64,000 nucleotides of DNA from Rhizaria sp. SCN 62-66 (taxonomy: Eukaryota; Rhizaria, unplaced). Under the pieces are notes generated by a model. That model did not search any database, was not told where the DNA came from, and worked only from the letters and a program-made list of their open reading frames with translations. Position numbers and translations under genes: made by a program. The stretch covers positions 62,001 through 126,000 of the forward strand of contig MEDY01000002.1 in NCBI GenBank assembly GCA_001724265.1, written 5' to 3'. Of this stretch, positions 12,001-25,500 are shown in pieces. Within the stretch, counting starts at the first letter, position 1. The number at the start of each line of letters is the position of its first letter.

Positions 12001-15000
12001 AATGCGGTTGCTAATGTCGCCCCCGGTGCGTACGAGTACGAGTACCAGCGCAACGACGACTCCAGCTTCACCCAAACCCAGCAGCCTGGGCAGCCGGGGC
12101 AGGTGCCGCAGTTCCAGCAGCAGGGCGGTCAGAGCACGAGCAGCCAGACCGGGACGGCAAGTGGCCACTCAGTGCCGCCGACGCCCCCCATGAGAGGCAA
12201 CACCCTCGCAAACACCGCTAACATGAAAATGAACGCGAACATAAACATGATGAATAACAATGGCGGCAACAACTCGCCCTTTGTGGCCACGGTTACGGGT
12301 ACGGGTTCCAGCTCCAGCACCACAGGCACCTCTGGTACCGGTGTCGGCTTAACTGCGAACGGCAGCACCAGTGCTTTTGCCAGTGCGTTCCCTCCGAACA
12401 TGATCGGCGGGCAAGCCTCCTCTGTCCGAGGCGGCTTAATTTCTGGCGGCGGCCTAACTTCTGGCGGCGGTGTGTACACCCCTAGTCCGTCGGTATCACG
12501 TCACGCCACCGCTGTCCGCGAGCTCCATGCCGCGGGCGGCTTAACTTCGAGCAGCGCAGCCCCCATCATCATCCACACGAGTGGCCCTGCCGGCGCCACT
12601 TCCGGCACTGGCGTCAACAACACGGTGAACAACACAGTTGCGGACAGTGTCATCGAGAGCTTCACTGGCGGCCACACTGGCGTGGGTGGCAGCGGGAGCG
12701 CGCTGCACCACTCGCACTCGCAGAACCACATCGGCGCTTTGCCGTACCACCAGCAGCAGCAGCCGCGGTATTCCCTGCTCAACCACGCCGCCTCTGTCAC
12801 TCAGCAGCAGCCGCCGCTGCAGCCGACTGTCAGCATCACAGTGTATACCCCGACCAACACAAACACCGCGGCCATGCCATTGACTGCGCCCGGCATCGGG
12901 TTCCTCCCGGTCGGCACCAACAGCATCGGCAGCGGCAGCGCCGGCCTCAATACGAGTCTGAACAGCCCTAACGGCAGCAACAACAACACGCTGAACCCGC
13001 CGAGCGCTCTGCACACCGGCCGCCGCGGCGACGCCCGCGGCACTCTGGCGCGCAATGTGTTGTTCCACACAATGCGCGCTACCATGGGCGCCGGGGCTCT
13101 TGCTGCGACGCCGTCGGCGGCCGCGACCAACATCGTGACTCCGATGACCGTGAGCACCAACAGTAACTACAACACGGCGGCCAACAGCAAGGCGGGCACC
13201 AACACGAGCGGGAATAGCGGGTTTAGCTATGCGGGGCTGGCTGCCACTGCCGCGCCCGCGTCCACGGGCATAGTCACGTTCAGTGATGTGTCGGGCATGC
13301 AACAGCACCAGCAGCAGCAAATGCAGCAATTGCAGTTGGTTAATAACCAGCGTCATCCTGCGTATGACATCTGGCGGCCACCGAACCAGATGAACATGAC
13401 CAATGCTAATAATAACACTCGCAGTGCCACGGGCACGAGCAATGGGTCCACCACTGCATCTGACGCAAGCTTCGCCAACAATGGTACGAACGCGGGGATG
13501 ATGATGAACAACAACGGCGGCGCTGGCGCGTTTACCATGTCTGGGCCCGTGCCTGTGACTGTGAACATCCCGAGCACCACCGACTCATTTGCGACCTCCG
13601 GCGCCAGCGGGACTGTCAACAATGCCAACACCGGGAACAATAGTGCGACTAACAATCACGGGTTTTCCCCTAGCGGCGGCTTGCACATTGCGCAGGCCCC
13701 TGCTTCTGGCCGAGACAGCGGCTCTGTTGCCTCCACATCAGGCTCCTCACAGTCGCATTCGCAGTCGCGGACTCAGTCCCACGGACTCGGACAGGGCCAG
13801 GGACAGGGGCAGACGCTGCTGTTGCACCAAATGACCAATGTGCCTTTCATCCAGACTCACGGCCCCGGCAGCGGCGGCGGCGCCAGTGTGAGCAGCCCCA
13901 CCCTGCACAGCACTCCTGGCACTGGCAGCGGCAGTGGCAACAGCGGCGCGGACAACACCGCAGCAGCACCACAGGGACGTGACCTCGCCACGCATCTCGG
14001 CATCGCACCCGGCGCCCCGCATAGACACATGTCGTTAAAGGCCTCCCCTCCGCTGCCGCCGTACTCGCAGTTCAACAGCAGCAGCAACAGCAGCGGCCTC
14101 GACTCCGGCTCCGGCCCGCACACTCAGCTACCCTCCGGCTCCTCGCCGCTGGGGCTCGACGAGCGCGAACATGAGGACACGCTGCAGGGGCTGCCGCGTC
14201 TCATCGTGCCCCCCGCCCGGCCCATACTCGACTCGCTCTCGGCCTCCGACGCGTCCACCGGCGTGTCGAACGGCGACAACCACGGCAACAACAACAACAA
14301 CGTCAACCGTGGCGACTACGCCAACGACGTCATCACTCCGCTGCCGCTGCTGCCCAGCGCCGCCGCCGTGGCCGCCGCCGCCGGCGTTCCGCTCAGCAGC
14401 GGCGCTGCCGGTCCGGCCAGCGGCGGCCTCACCGCGGCCGACGCTGCGCTGCTGGGCAGCTACCGCTCGCGGTCGCGCACACGCGCCCACCAGCCCGTCA
14501 ATGGTACGACGACAGTGCTGCCGCAGCCGTACGCACGCAGCCCCGTGTTCGGCGGCGCAAACAGCGTCATAACCGTCGGCGGGGATCCAACCTCGCCCGC
14601 CCTCTCGTTCGCCGCCCACTCAATCGCCAACAACAACGCTAACAACAACGCGAACAATAATGCGAGTAATGCGGGCATTGTAGGTGGCATGTTTGCCCCC
14701 GGTGGCGGCGGCTTACCTTCAATGACGTTAATGGTGCCGACAGGCAGCGTCCGCAGCCGAAACAAGAACCGCAGAAACAACCACAGCACAACCCGCAGCA
14801 ACGTCAACCCGAACCCCGCGAACAACGCTAACGGTAACTTGAGTGGCGCGTTGAGCCCCAGCCACAGCGCCAGCCCAGGTCCCGGCTCCGGCCCCAGCGC
14901 CAGCCCCGGCCCCGGCTCCGGCGGGTCGATGCCCGGCACTGTCTCAGGCTCGGTGTCGAACTCAGTCGGCAACACCCCCAGTCCGGCGCCGCACTTGACC

Positions 15001-16479
15001 GCGCAGCACAGCGCCGGCGCGAACGCTGTGGCCACCCACGGCCAGATGAGCATGCAGGGCCGGCACAGCGCCCACGGTCAGGCCGGGCTTGGGCTCAGTC
15101 CCCCCGGCACCGCCGCCGGTCAAATCCCCAATCAGGCCCCCGGCCAGGCCCCCGGCCACCTGCTGACCGTGGTCAAGGCGGGCAGTGCGGGCGGCCACCG
15201 GCCGTCTCAGACCCAGCCCGGCGGCGGCTCGACGGCCGCGAACGCCGCGGGCGGGTCGCCGAGCATGCAGGCGTCGCCGGCGCCGACCGTAGTCAGCGTG
15301 AGCTCCGCCAACAGCAACCCGTCGCGCGGCAACACACCGATGCGGCGCTCCTTCGTCAAGCCCAACGACGGCGCGGCGACGGCGGCGATGGCCATGAACA
15401 TGAACGCTGCCATCGCCGCCGCGGCCGCCGCAGCCGCTGCCGCCACGCTCGGAGGTGTCGCTCCGTCAGGCTTCGCGTTCCCCCCGGCGGGCTTCCCGTC
15501 CGGCCACGGCCAACAGGGTCAGGGCCAACAGCAGCATGGGCATGGGCACGGTGGTAAATCGACTGTGGGCAGTCCCGGCCGTCACGGCCACCACCGCCGC
15601 GCGGGCAGCGTGTCTCCCATCCCAGTCAACCCGTCGTCACTGATGGCGAAGCGCACTCTCGCCGGCCGCCACCTCAACTTTAACACCAACGCGGCCGGCT
15701 CCAACCTGAGTGGGAGCGGAAACACTGTCAGCAGTCTGAGTGGGGCGACGGCCGGCGGCGGCACCCCCGTCGTCGCCCCCGGTGCCAACGGGGGCGGCGT
15801 GATGGCTCTTTCAGTCACGCCCGACTTGCAACGCCCCAACAGTCGCTTCGCATTGCACAACAACCTTGCTAACGCAAACGCGGTGCATAGCCCTGGCATG
15901 ACTGCGAGCAACTACAATAGATCAGTTTCCCCCTCGGCAGCGCTCTTCTGGGGCGCCACCAACCCCAACCCCGCGGGACGGATTGACTACAACACCCCCG
16001 CCGGCCTCAACACGTCCAACTCGCTCGCGCTGAGCAGCGCCGCTCTCGGCTCCAGCAACAGCGGCGGCGTCCCGCCCACCATCATCGGCAGCGGTTTCAC
16101 TAACACCAGCAGCAACACCGTCATCAACGGCAGCAACAGCACAACTGCTGGGATCCGGCCTCTGATGCGGATGCCGTCGCCGGTGCTTGAGGCGCACTAC
16201 CTGACCCAGTCGCAGTCGCACGCGCACGCGCAGGCGCAGCTCCAGGCTGCTAACGGCGCCCCTGGCTCCGGAACTTTTGGCGCTGCCCCGCCCGGTGTCG
16301 AGCGCCTCCCTAGCGCGTTGATGCTGTACCGCGGCTTAGCTTCCGGGTCGCCGTAGCCCCTCGTGGCTGCCAGCGCCCATGGTCAGTCCCACCACGCCCG
16401 AAGCGGCGGCACGCACACGCGCGCTGCGTCCAGCGTCACCTCAGCGATGCTCAGCCAGCTCAGTAGCATCAACAACGGC

Positions 16480-16516
<37 letters not shown>

Positions 16517-19500
16517 GCAACGCTGGAAGTGTGCATTCGCCAGCCGTCTTTGACGCCAACGGCAACCCTAGCAGTTCGTTCGGCACCTATGCTCTGCCCC
16601 CGCCGACTGTGGCGTTGGACTCCCACGACCACAGCAACGCCACCTCGCACGGCGACGTGTCCCTCAGGACCCCCGGGGGCGGCCTAACTTCCCCGCCCTC
16701 TGCGGACGGGATCTCCGCGACGCCCGGTCTGTTCGGCACAAACACCGATTCTGACTCGAACGCGGCCAGCAGCGGCCCCAGCCTCCACGGGCCGGCCGGG
16801 CAGTCCGTCAGCGTCCTCGGCGCCGCCAGCGCTGTGCCCCGCGGCAGTGGCTCCAGCCCGATGTACGTCAGTCGCCAGGGCAGTCCGCGCCACGTGAACG
16901 CCGCTCTCGCAGCGGGCCTCAGCGGCGGCGTCAGCTCCGGCGGCGTCGGGCTCGACGTCGGGCTCAGCATCAACGTTACGGGCACCGGCCCCAGGAGTCC
17001 CATGCGTTCAGCCAAGCGCAGCCCGCACGCGCCGCGTAGCCCCAGCGCGATACAGCACCACACGCGCGCCAATAGCCCGTCGCACAACTTCAACAACGGC
17101 CAGTTCTTCCCCGGCAGCAGCGGCGCGGCCACCAACGCTAACAGCGTCCAGCTTAGTCCCTCGGCAAGCACGCCGAACCCACATGGGAATGCGCTGCAGC
17201 TGGGGGCGTCGCCGACCGCGGCGGCCGCCGCGGCTGCTCTGCTGAACAACACGAGCAGCAATACCAGCGTGCTCGCGTCGTTCTATGGCAACAACGCGAC
17301 GTCGAATGCAATCGCCGCCGCGCTCGCAGCCGCTGGCAGTCCCAACGGCGGTGGCAATGCCAACAACGGCCCGTTATCGGTACAGCAGCAGCAAACCATG
17401 GGTATTGCCTCCGGCCGCTTTTACCCCGGTCCCGGCACGCCCACTTCACGTCTCTCGCAGCACTTCCAGAGCAACAACAACAACAACAACGCGAACATGA
17501 ACTCGCCGCTGATGTCACCCGCATTCAACGCTGCAGGTGAGGCGAGCGTGAACTCACTCGGTCGTCGGTCACCACCGGGCACGCCCACATACGGCATCAA
17601 CGGTGTGAACAATAACAACGGCGCTGGCGTGGGGTCAATGCCTCCGCTGCTGGCCAGTTTGACTGGCTCCCGCAACCACTCGCTCGGACCCAACGCGGTC
17701 GCTGCGGGACTCAACAGCCACCACGGCATGGCGCAGAGTGCGGGCACGTCGAGCAGCAGCAGTAACATTGATGCTACGATGTACAATAGCGTTAATAACG
17801 TCAACATGATGAGCAGCGTCAACAGCAACATGTTCAACGGATGGCATGATACGGAGTCTGGTCACGGTAAGACGGGTGGCGACGTTTACAGCTCGAACCC
17901 CGCGATGGACGACAACATGAACGGCAACGGTAACTTTATCAACGGTGTCGGCGTCAACGGTGGCTACAACGGCGCTGTACTGTCGTCTGAGCTTGTGCCA
18001 CAGGGGCCCGGTCCGCTTTTGGCTATCACAAAGGACCCTGCCGGTGGCATCTTACTACCGGAGACACAGGAGTGGCTGCAGTCAGTCAATAACCCGCTGA
18101 ACCACATTTCCCACTTCGACTTTAACACGCTCAACAACGAGCTCTTCAGCGGCAACGAAGAGACCAATGAGCAGTTCTCGCAGGAGCTTGCCGGTGTGCG
18201 CATCGGACTCGAACTCGGACTGCAGACGTCGCTGCGTCTCATTCTCGCAATGGTAATCCTGATCCTTCTCCTCGGTCTGCTGCTGCCTAGCAACACCGTC
18301 TCCCGTGCACCACTGTATTTCCTCACGTCAGTCAACGCCGTCGTCGCCCTCGGCGACCCTCTCGCGCAAAGCACCGCGGTGACTCTGTTCACCGCTTCAT
18401 TCGCCGACGAGCTCATCAAGATGGTCATCAACGGCGTCGTCGTGTACTCGAACCCGTCGCTGGCATCAATGCGCACCCGCGATCTGGCCCACTACAGCGT
18501 CGGCGCCGTCAGCGCCACTATGTCCGCACGCGCGCATCTGCACTCAGAGATCGTTGGCCTGCTGATCATCACCACGGCCGCCATCGTGCTCGGCGCTCTT
18601 GGCGGTTTCGGCATCAACTGGCTTATTTCAGTGCTGATTATCCAGCCTATCGTGCAAATGACCGACTTCGTCGCCGAACTGGCCCGCAACCCGCTCGCCA
18701 AGATCAAGCGCAAGCGGCCCGAAGCCTCCCGCTCCTGTCTGTCCGCGAGGCTCAAGGCCGACAACATCGACGGCCGCTTCCAGACCGCCGAGCTCGAGGC
18801 CACGCTGGTTCAGCTTGCCGGCCTGCTTCAGGTCGGCTTCGGCGTCGCCGGTGCTAAGATCATCTCGCACAACCTCATCGGTCCTTACCTGGACCCCATG
18901 TTGCCCGGTCGTAAGATCTGGGGCGTGTTCGGCTTCGGCTCCATCCGCCGGTTCAACTTCGTTGTCGAAGTGCTCGAGCGCGACGTCATGCTGTTCATCA
19001 ACCAGATTGCAGAGCTCGTGCACACGCAGTGCCACAGCTACGGCGGTCACCCGAACAAGAACATGGGCAACGCTTTCCTCATCGTCTGGAAGCTACCAGA
19101 ACAGGCCTTCTTGGACGATGACGACGACGGCGGCGGCGGCGAAGACGACGACCAGCTCGCGCCCCCGCCAGACTGCCTCAGTCTCGCGATGCTGGAGCCG
19201 GAGTTCACGGACTCCGACTACGACACGACGCCGAGTGAGTTCAGCCAGTCTGCGTACGACTCGAATGCGGCGTCCGCGCCCGGCTCGGACTCTGGCTCGC
19301 GGATTGACCGGCTGAGCGGCAGTGACCTCAGCAACAGCTACAGCGGCAGCGACATGAGCAGAGGGCGCATGCGCGGCCGCTCGCCTAACTACTCGGGCTC
19401 CTCATCCACCCGCAGCAGCAGCTACAGCGGCAGCGACACCGACAGCGGCGACTACAGCAGCGCCTGCAGCACGTGCTCCTACTCTGGCGGTCCGTACCGT

Positions 19501-22500
19501 TCCTCAGGCTCGGACTCGGACTCAGCCTCTGACTCGAGCACGCGAAACGGCTCCAACGCCAGCTCCAGTACGATGAGCGCCGCGCGCCGAGCGCTGCGGG
19601 GACGGTCATACAGTGACGCGAGCCAGTCCAGCGCCAGCGTCAATGGCGGCTCGAGCTCCAGCTCCAGCTCGTCGTCCTCCTCGAGCAAGGCCGGGCTGCT
19701 CGCTGTTCCCGCGAACGACAGCATGCGCAGCCGCACGCGTGACAGCGAGCACCGGGACACGCGCGGCACGCGTGACTCGCGCAAGAGCGGCAAGAGCAAG
19801 GGCCGCGACCACCGCGCTCGCGACCGCAGTACTCGCGACGGTACCCGTGACCCGCGTGAGCCCCAGCGACTCAACGACTCGCGCACCGAGCAGCAGCCGC
19901 GCCGCGGGCTGCTCGCGCGCTCGCACTCACAATCGCAGTCGCACTCCGTGTCCGAGTCGGAAACGGCGCCCGAGCCGAGCCCCGTCAGCTCGCGCGCGCA
20001 GAGCCGCGCTCTGGGCAGCATTGGCGGCGGCAGCGGTGTTAACGTTCACGAGGACAGCGCGAGTCGGGCGCAGAGCCGCGGTCAGCTGCCGCTGCACTCG
20101 TCGTCCCGGTCTGGCCGGCTCGACAAGGCGAGACTCACCAAGTCTCGCACGTCGGACGCGAACAACCCGCACAACACCAGCGTCGTCCATGCCAGCAGCA
20201 GCCGCAACAGCAACCGGCGCATCACGTCGTCGCGCGCGCTCGGCAGCCGCAGCGGCAGTGACAGCGAGAGCGACCGCACCAGCACGCGGCTTTCTTTCGG
20301 CAGCGGCCGCGACTCGACCCGGCTCTCGACGCGTCCGCTCACCCTGCAGAACAACATGAGCAGCATGACTATCGACAAGCACAGCCTCAACAGCAGTGTG
20401 TTCGAGTCCCGCTCGCGTGCCCCCTCGGTCACTGCGCAGAACGTCGCCGCGACCCCCGGTTTCGGCCTGCGCGCGCGCGCCCCCTCGGCCGCAAGCGCAA
20501 GCAACACCGACACGGGTCGTGCGCGCACTCGCACGTTGCCCGCGATCACGAATGCGAGCTCCAGCAACACTGCGGACGGGCTGAATAGCACTGCGCTCGT
20601 CGCGTCTAGATCGTCTATTGCGACGCTGCCCAACACCATCAGCACGCCCGGGGCGGATGAGAGGCGCCTGATCAAGTACAGGAGTGCGCAGATCACGGAG
20701 AAGCGCCACCACTCGCGGCGTCACGGCAAGCGCAGTCACCGCCACGACCGCGATGCGCGCGACACGATGAACTCTGACGACACACACGCCTCCCGCGACA
20801 CTCGCGACACCTGTGACACACGTGACCGTGAGCGCGACCGTGACCGTGAGCACCGCCACCACCGCGACACCCGCGACTCCCGCGACACGCGTGACACGCG
20901 TGACCGTGAGTACCGGCACCGCGAGCGCGTGCTCAGCCTCCGGAGCAGCCGCGGCAGCTCGCGTCCCGGCACGGCGCTGGCTTCGCACCCAGGCTCCTCC
21001 GCCAGCGTTGATGTCAGCGGCAACCTCAGCGGCGGCGGCGGCGGCGGCGGTGGCGGCATGGGGCTGCTGCGCCACAGCAGCGACACAACGACCACCAACA
21101 GCACCATCTCCGCCTCTTTGACCGCCGCGGCCGCCGCAGCCGGTGCCGCGGCCGCCATGGCCAGTTCGCATAGCAGCTCCATAATGAGCAAGCACCCGAC
21201 CGGGCTCGAGGGGCTGACTCTCTTCACGGCCCCGTCGCCGGACCCGGGCACTGAGAGCGGCGACGAGCGGTCGCCCACGCTGTCGCTGCGCCACCACGGC
21301 CACGGCAGCCACAGCCACCACCACAGCGGCGGCGGCGGCGGCGCGCACAGCCACTCGAACTCGCGATCGCGCCGCACGACGCTGGACTCCACCTCGCTGG
21401 CCAACGCCGTCGATACCAGCGGCGCCAACACGACGCTGTCGGCCGCCATGCTCCGTGAGCACCGCCGCGCGCGCCGCCGCGGCGCCGTGGTGTCCCCCGT
21501 GCCGCCCGCGGGCGGCGGCGGGCTCACGGTCACCACGACGGTGTCACCGGTGCTGCGGGTGCGGCGCAACAGCCTCATGCGCCACGGCTCACTGCCGCTG
21601 ACCGTCTCCGGCGCGGCCACGGTTGCCGGGACTGCCACGGTCACCGGCTCGCACTCGCGGTCGCCGTCGCCGTCGCCGTCGCCGTCTCGGTCCACCTCCA
21701 CGACGTCTTCGTCCTCGTCCTCGGCGACAGACTCTGTGTCGTCGTCGACCCACTCCTCGTCGACGTCGTCCTCCTCGAACGCGGTCGTGCACCTGGTCGG
21801 CGCCAACCCCGCCACCAGCGCCGCCGCCGCGAACCTCATGGCGCTTGCGGTGCCCAGGTCGGACGCGTCATCGCGCCGCCGCCTTAGTAGCCGCCGCCGC
21901 GGCTCGGCGGCCCAGCAGCGCCCTCCTTCGTCGGCATTCGCACCCGCTAATGCGTCAAACAACAGCAACCATACCGCTGGGGCGGTGCCAGGCGCGTCCT
22001 CGGCGTTCCCGGCCGCGACGCCCGCGATGGGCGCGGCCGCTGCCCCGACTGGCGGCATCGCGTTGCTCGCGAGCGGCGCCATGTCCCCGCCGCGCCGCTT
22101 CCGCTCCGGCTCTGTGGTTACGCTGCCGACCTCGCCCGTCGCCCCGTCGCCGCCCGCGCGCCCGCTGCCCGGGCTCGCGGCCGCGCAGGACGGCGACAGC
22201 AGCATGGCCGCCGCTGCCGCCGCCGCCGCCGCGGGCGTGTCCGTGGCGCAGCCCGGCGGCCGGTCGGTGGTGCCGGTGCCACTCGCATTGCCGCAGCCGT
22301 CGGGCCTGTCGTCGCCCGCAGTGCACCACGCGCTCCCGCAGCAGCAGGTGACGCTGCACACGCGCCGCCGCGGCGACAGTTACGCCACGGGCCCCTTCTC
22401 CCCGCTGCCGCCCGCGGCTGCGTCGTCGGCGCATGCCAACAACGGGCGCAGCACGCCCAAGGGTATCGACGGCTTCGCTTTCTGGGACACCCCGGCGCCC

Positions 22501-25500
22501 GTGGCCGCTGCCTCGCAGCAGCAGCAACATCAGCTGTCGCAGGTGCTTGCGGCGGCGGCCGGAGCACCGCTCCCGGGCTCGCCAGTGCATTTCACGTTAT
22601 CTGGCGCCCTGAGCCCCGGGGCCCCGTCGGGCGCGGTATCCGTGTCCGGTGGCGGCGGCCACATCAGCAGCACCGGGCTGTCCCTGCTCTCCAACACGAA
22701 CAACGCCAACCTGCCCGCGCACGCCAGCTCCGCCAGCGCGAGCTTTGGCTCCTCCAGCGCCGGGGGCGCGAGCTTTGGCGCCTCCAGCGCCGGGGGCGCG
22801 AGCTTTGGCGCCCCCAGCGCCGGGGGCGCGGGCAACGGTAGCGCGACGGTCCTGCCTCTGCGCGACGCCGCCGCCGCGGCCGCCAACGCCAACAACGGCG
22901 ATGGCGGCAGCGTGAGTGGCGTGGCTAGCCCCCGCATCCAGCACCGCCAGGCCGCCGCCGCGCAGTCCGCCGCCGCGGCCGCGGCCGCCGCCGCCAGCGG
23001 CCGCCGCCAGTCGACGCTGTCACGCCCCCTCGGCGCGCCCGGCGCGGGGCTGCCGCAGTCGCTCACCTCCCCCGGCGCCGCCTCCGGCGTCCTTGAGCCC
23101 GGGGGCGCGTCAGCCCTGGCAGGCACCGCCGGGGGGTCCACGGTCAGTGCACTGCTCTTGAGCGGGGGCAGCGGCAGCGGTGTGATGAGCGGCCGGCTCG
23201 GCCCCAAGCCGTCGCCAGACTTCCTGCCCCACCAGGCTCTCGGCGGCACCGCCATACACTCATCTCCACCGTCGTCGTCGTCGTCCTCCTTCTCCTCCTC
23301 GTCTGCGGCGGCGGTGGGCGGCAGCGGTGGCGGCGGTGTGACGGTGTTCAGCTCAGGCGTGTTTGGCGGCAGCTTCAATGGCTTGCAGTCGCTCTCCAGC
23401 TTCAACAACAACGTCACCAAGGACACCGCGAGCAACGCCAACAACGCCGGCGCCAACGCGGCGCGGCCCACCTCGGCCACTTACGCCAGCAACAACGGCG
23501 TCAGTCTGCTCTCGATGGTGCAGCCCGCTCCCCTCGACACAACGTTCCTGAGCCACGCGGTGACGAAGAACGACGGCAGCTCGTCTAAGGGCCCCAGCTC
23601 CCCGACGCACGTCGAGCCGTCGCCGCCGAGTAACAAGGCGGCTGGCGCGATGTCCCCTGCCGCAAGCGGGGACTTCGAGAACAGTGCGACCCTCCGCGGC
23701 AACCACATGTCCCCTAGGTACGCTGAACGAAGATACTGCGCATCAAAGTAAATTAACGTTAATGCGATGCATATTAAATTGTGTTATTGCATACTTCTGG
23801 ACTCTTTTGCTAATCTATATTTCTTGTATTTTCTTGTTTTGTAATCTTCTTTCTGCAGTCGCATGCCCCGCCGGTCCCCGTCGCTGGCCCCGCGCCGGCT
23901 CACGGCCTCTTCACCCGCCATCTCCGGTCTGCGGCTGCTAACTCCCGCGGCGACTACAACGACGCTCGCGGCGCACGCCTCCAACGCCAGCAGCACCCCC
24001 AGCGGTAATCACGCGAACAACGCTCATAACAGCGTCGGCGGTGGTAACTCCTCGAGTACAGCGAACCCGAACGGTCTCCCGATGCTACACATGGACACCC
24101 CGACTTCGCCGACACTGTCGATGCTGCGGCGGCCGTCGCTGCCTTTTGCGTCCCCCGCGGCCGCGGCGGGCGCCGGCGGCGGCGGCAGTGGTGTGGTTCC
24201 GTTCAACCTGGGCGCCCGCGCTCGGTCTGGATCAGTTGACTACCACCACACGCACGGTCACCACAGTCACCACAACCACCACAACCACAGGAGCGAACGC
24301 AGTGACCGTGACCGCGACCGTGAACGCAGTGACCGTGAGCACCATCGCAGTGACCGTGAGCGCGACCGCGATCGTGACCGTGAGCATCACAGCCACCACC
24401 GCAGTGACCGTGAGCGCGACCGTGACCGTGAGCACCGTGGCAGCCGCCGCGACTCCCTGGCCGACACGCCCGTTGCCGGGGTCGCCAGCCCAACCGGCAC
24501 GGTGGGCAGCACCACGGGCCAGCGGCTGCTGCGCCACATGGAGTTCGCGAATGAGGGCGACTTGCTCTTTAGCGTCGGCGAGCAGGGCGAGGAGCGGCTG
24601 CGGACCAAGAAGGACAAGAAGGACAAACGGGACAAGAAGGAGAAGAAAGACAAGAAGGAGAAGAAGAGCAAGAAGGACAAGCGCGACACAGTCGCCACCA
24701 ACGGCAGCGAAGTCGCAATGATCGACGGCGGCGGCCCGAACCTGGTCGACAGCGTCGCCGGCTCTAGTCAGGACCCTTCGTCTCCTATGCAACAGCAGGC
24801 CTACTCGCTACAACAGCAGCAGCAGCAACAGCTCGGTCACAGTCATGCCGTCTCTCTCGTCTCCACGATGAGCTCTCAGAACGGCGGCCCGCAGCCCAGC
24901 AACAGCCACAGCAACAACGCGCGCAGCAGCAACAGCAGCAGCAACGTCGCCACCAGTGTCCCGCAGATGAGCCGCGTGCCCACCCTCAGCGCCAACGTGC
25001 CCACTGACGGCACGGCCCCGGGCGCTGCCGCGGCCGCTGGCGCCGGCGGCGGCGACAGCAACAGCGACACGTTCAGTTCCTACGGCCAGATGTTGCAGCG
25101 CTCTAAAACGCATCACCACAGCAACCTGCAGCACTCCGCGTCCGCCAACGCAGGCGCAAGCGCTGCCGCTGGCGCTGCTGCTGCTGCTGGTGCCACCACG
25201 AGCATTGCCCCCACGTCATTGTTCGACAACTCGGCCGCGACCTCGACTACGAACGCGGGCAGCGGCGACGCGCTGAGCCCGCTCTCCCCGCTGAACAACC
25301 CCGCGCCTCACGCCAACGCCGCCCACGCCAGCGCTCTTCTCCACACCGCGGCCAACACGAGCGCCGCCAACAGCGCAGTCGCCAGCCCCAGCACGGTCAC
25401 CAGCTCCCGCGTCGTCTCCCCGTTCGCCGCCAGCGTCACCGCGCACCGGTCCGACCTGGTGACGTCGCCGTTCGCGGCGCTGGGCAGCAGCTACGCCGTC

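Noticed and set aside
16324-16356. TAG 16354 as a splice acceptor with donor GTACCG at 16326
   Set aside because: The intron would be about 31 nt, far shorter than the 132-215 nt introns defined here.
19927-22361. Long minus-strand open frames opposite the cyclase insert
   Set aside because: GC-rich repeats leave all frames open. Composition mirrors the sense repeats and no motif is recognisable.
16363-23751. Separate gene beginning just after TAG 16356
   Set aside because: Same frame as the upstream sequence, no ATG near its start (the first start-like codon is GTG), no intergenic DNA, and its end is a splice donor, not a true stop: the TAA at 23749 lies inside the intron.
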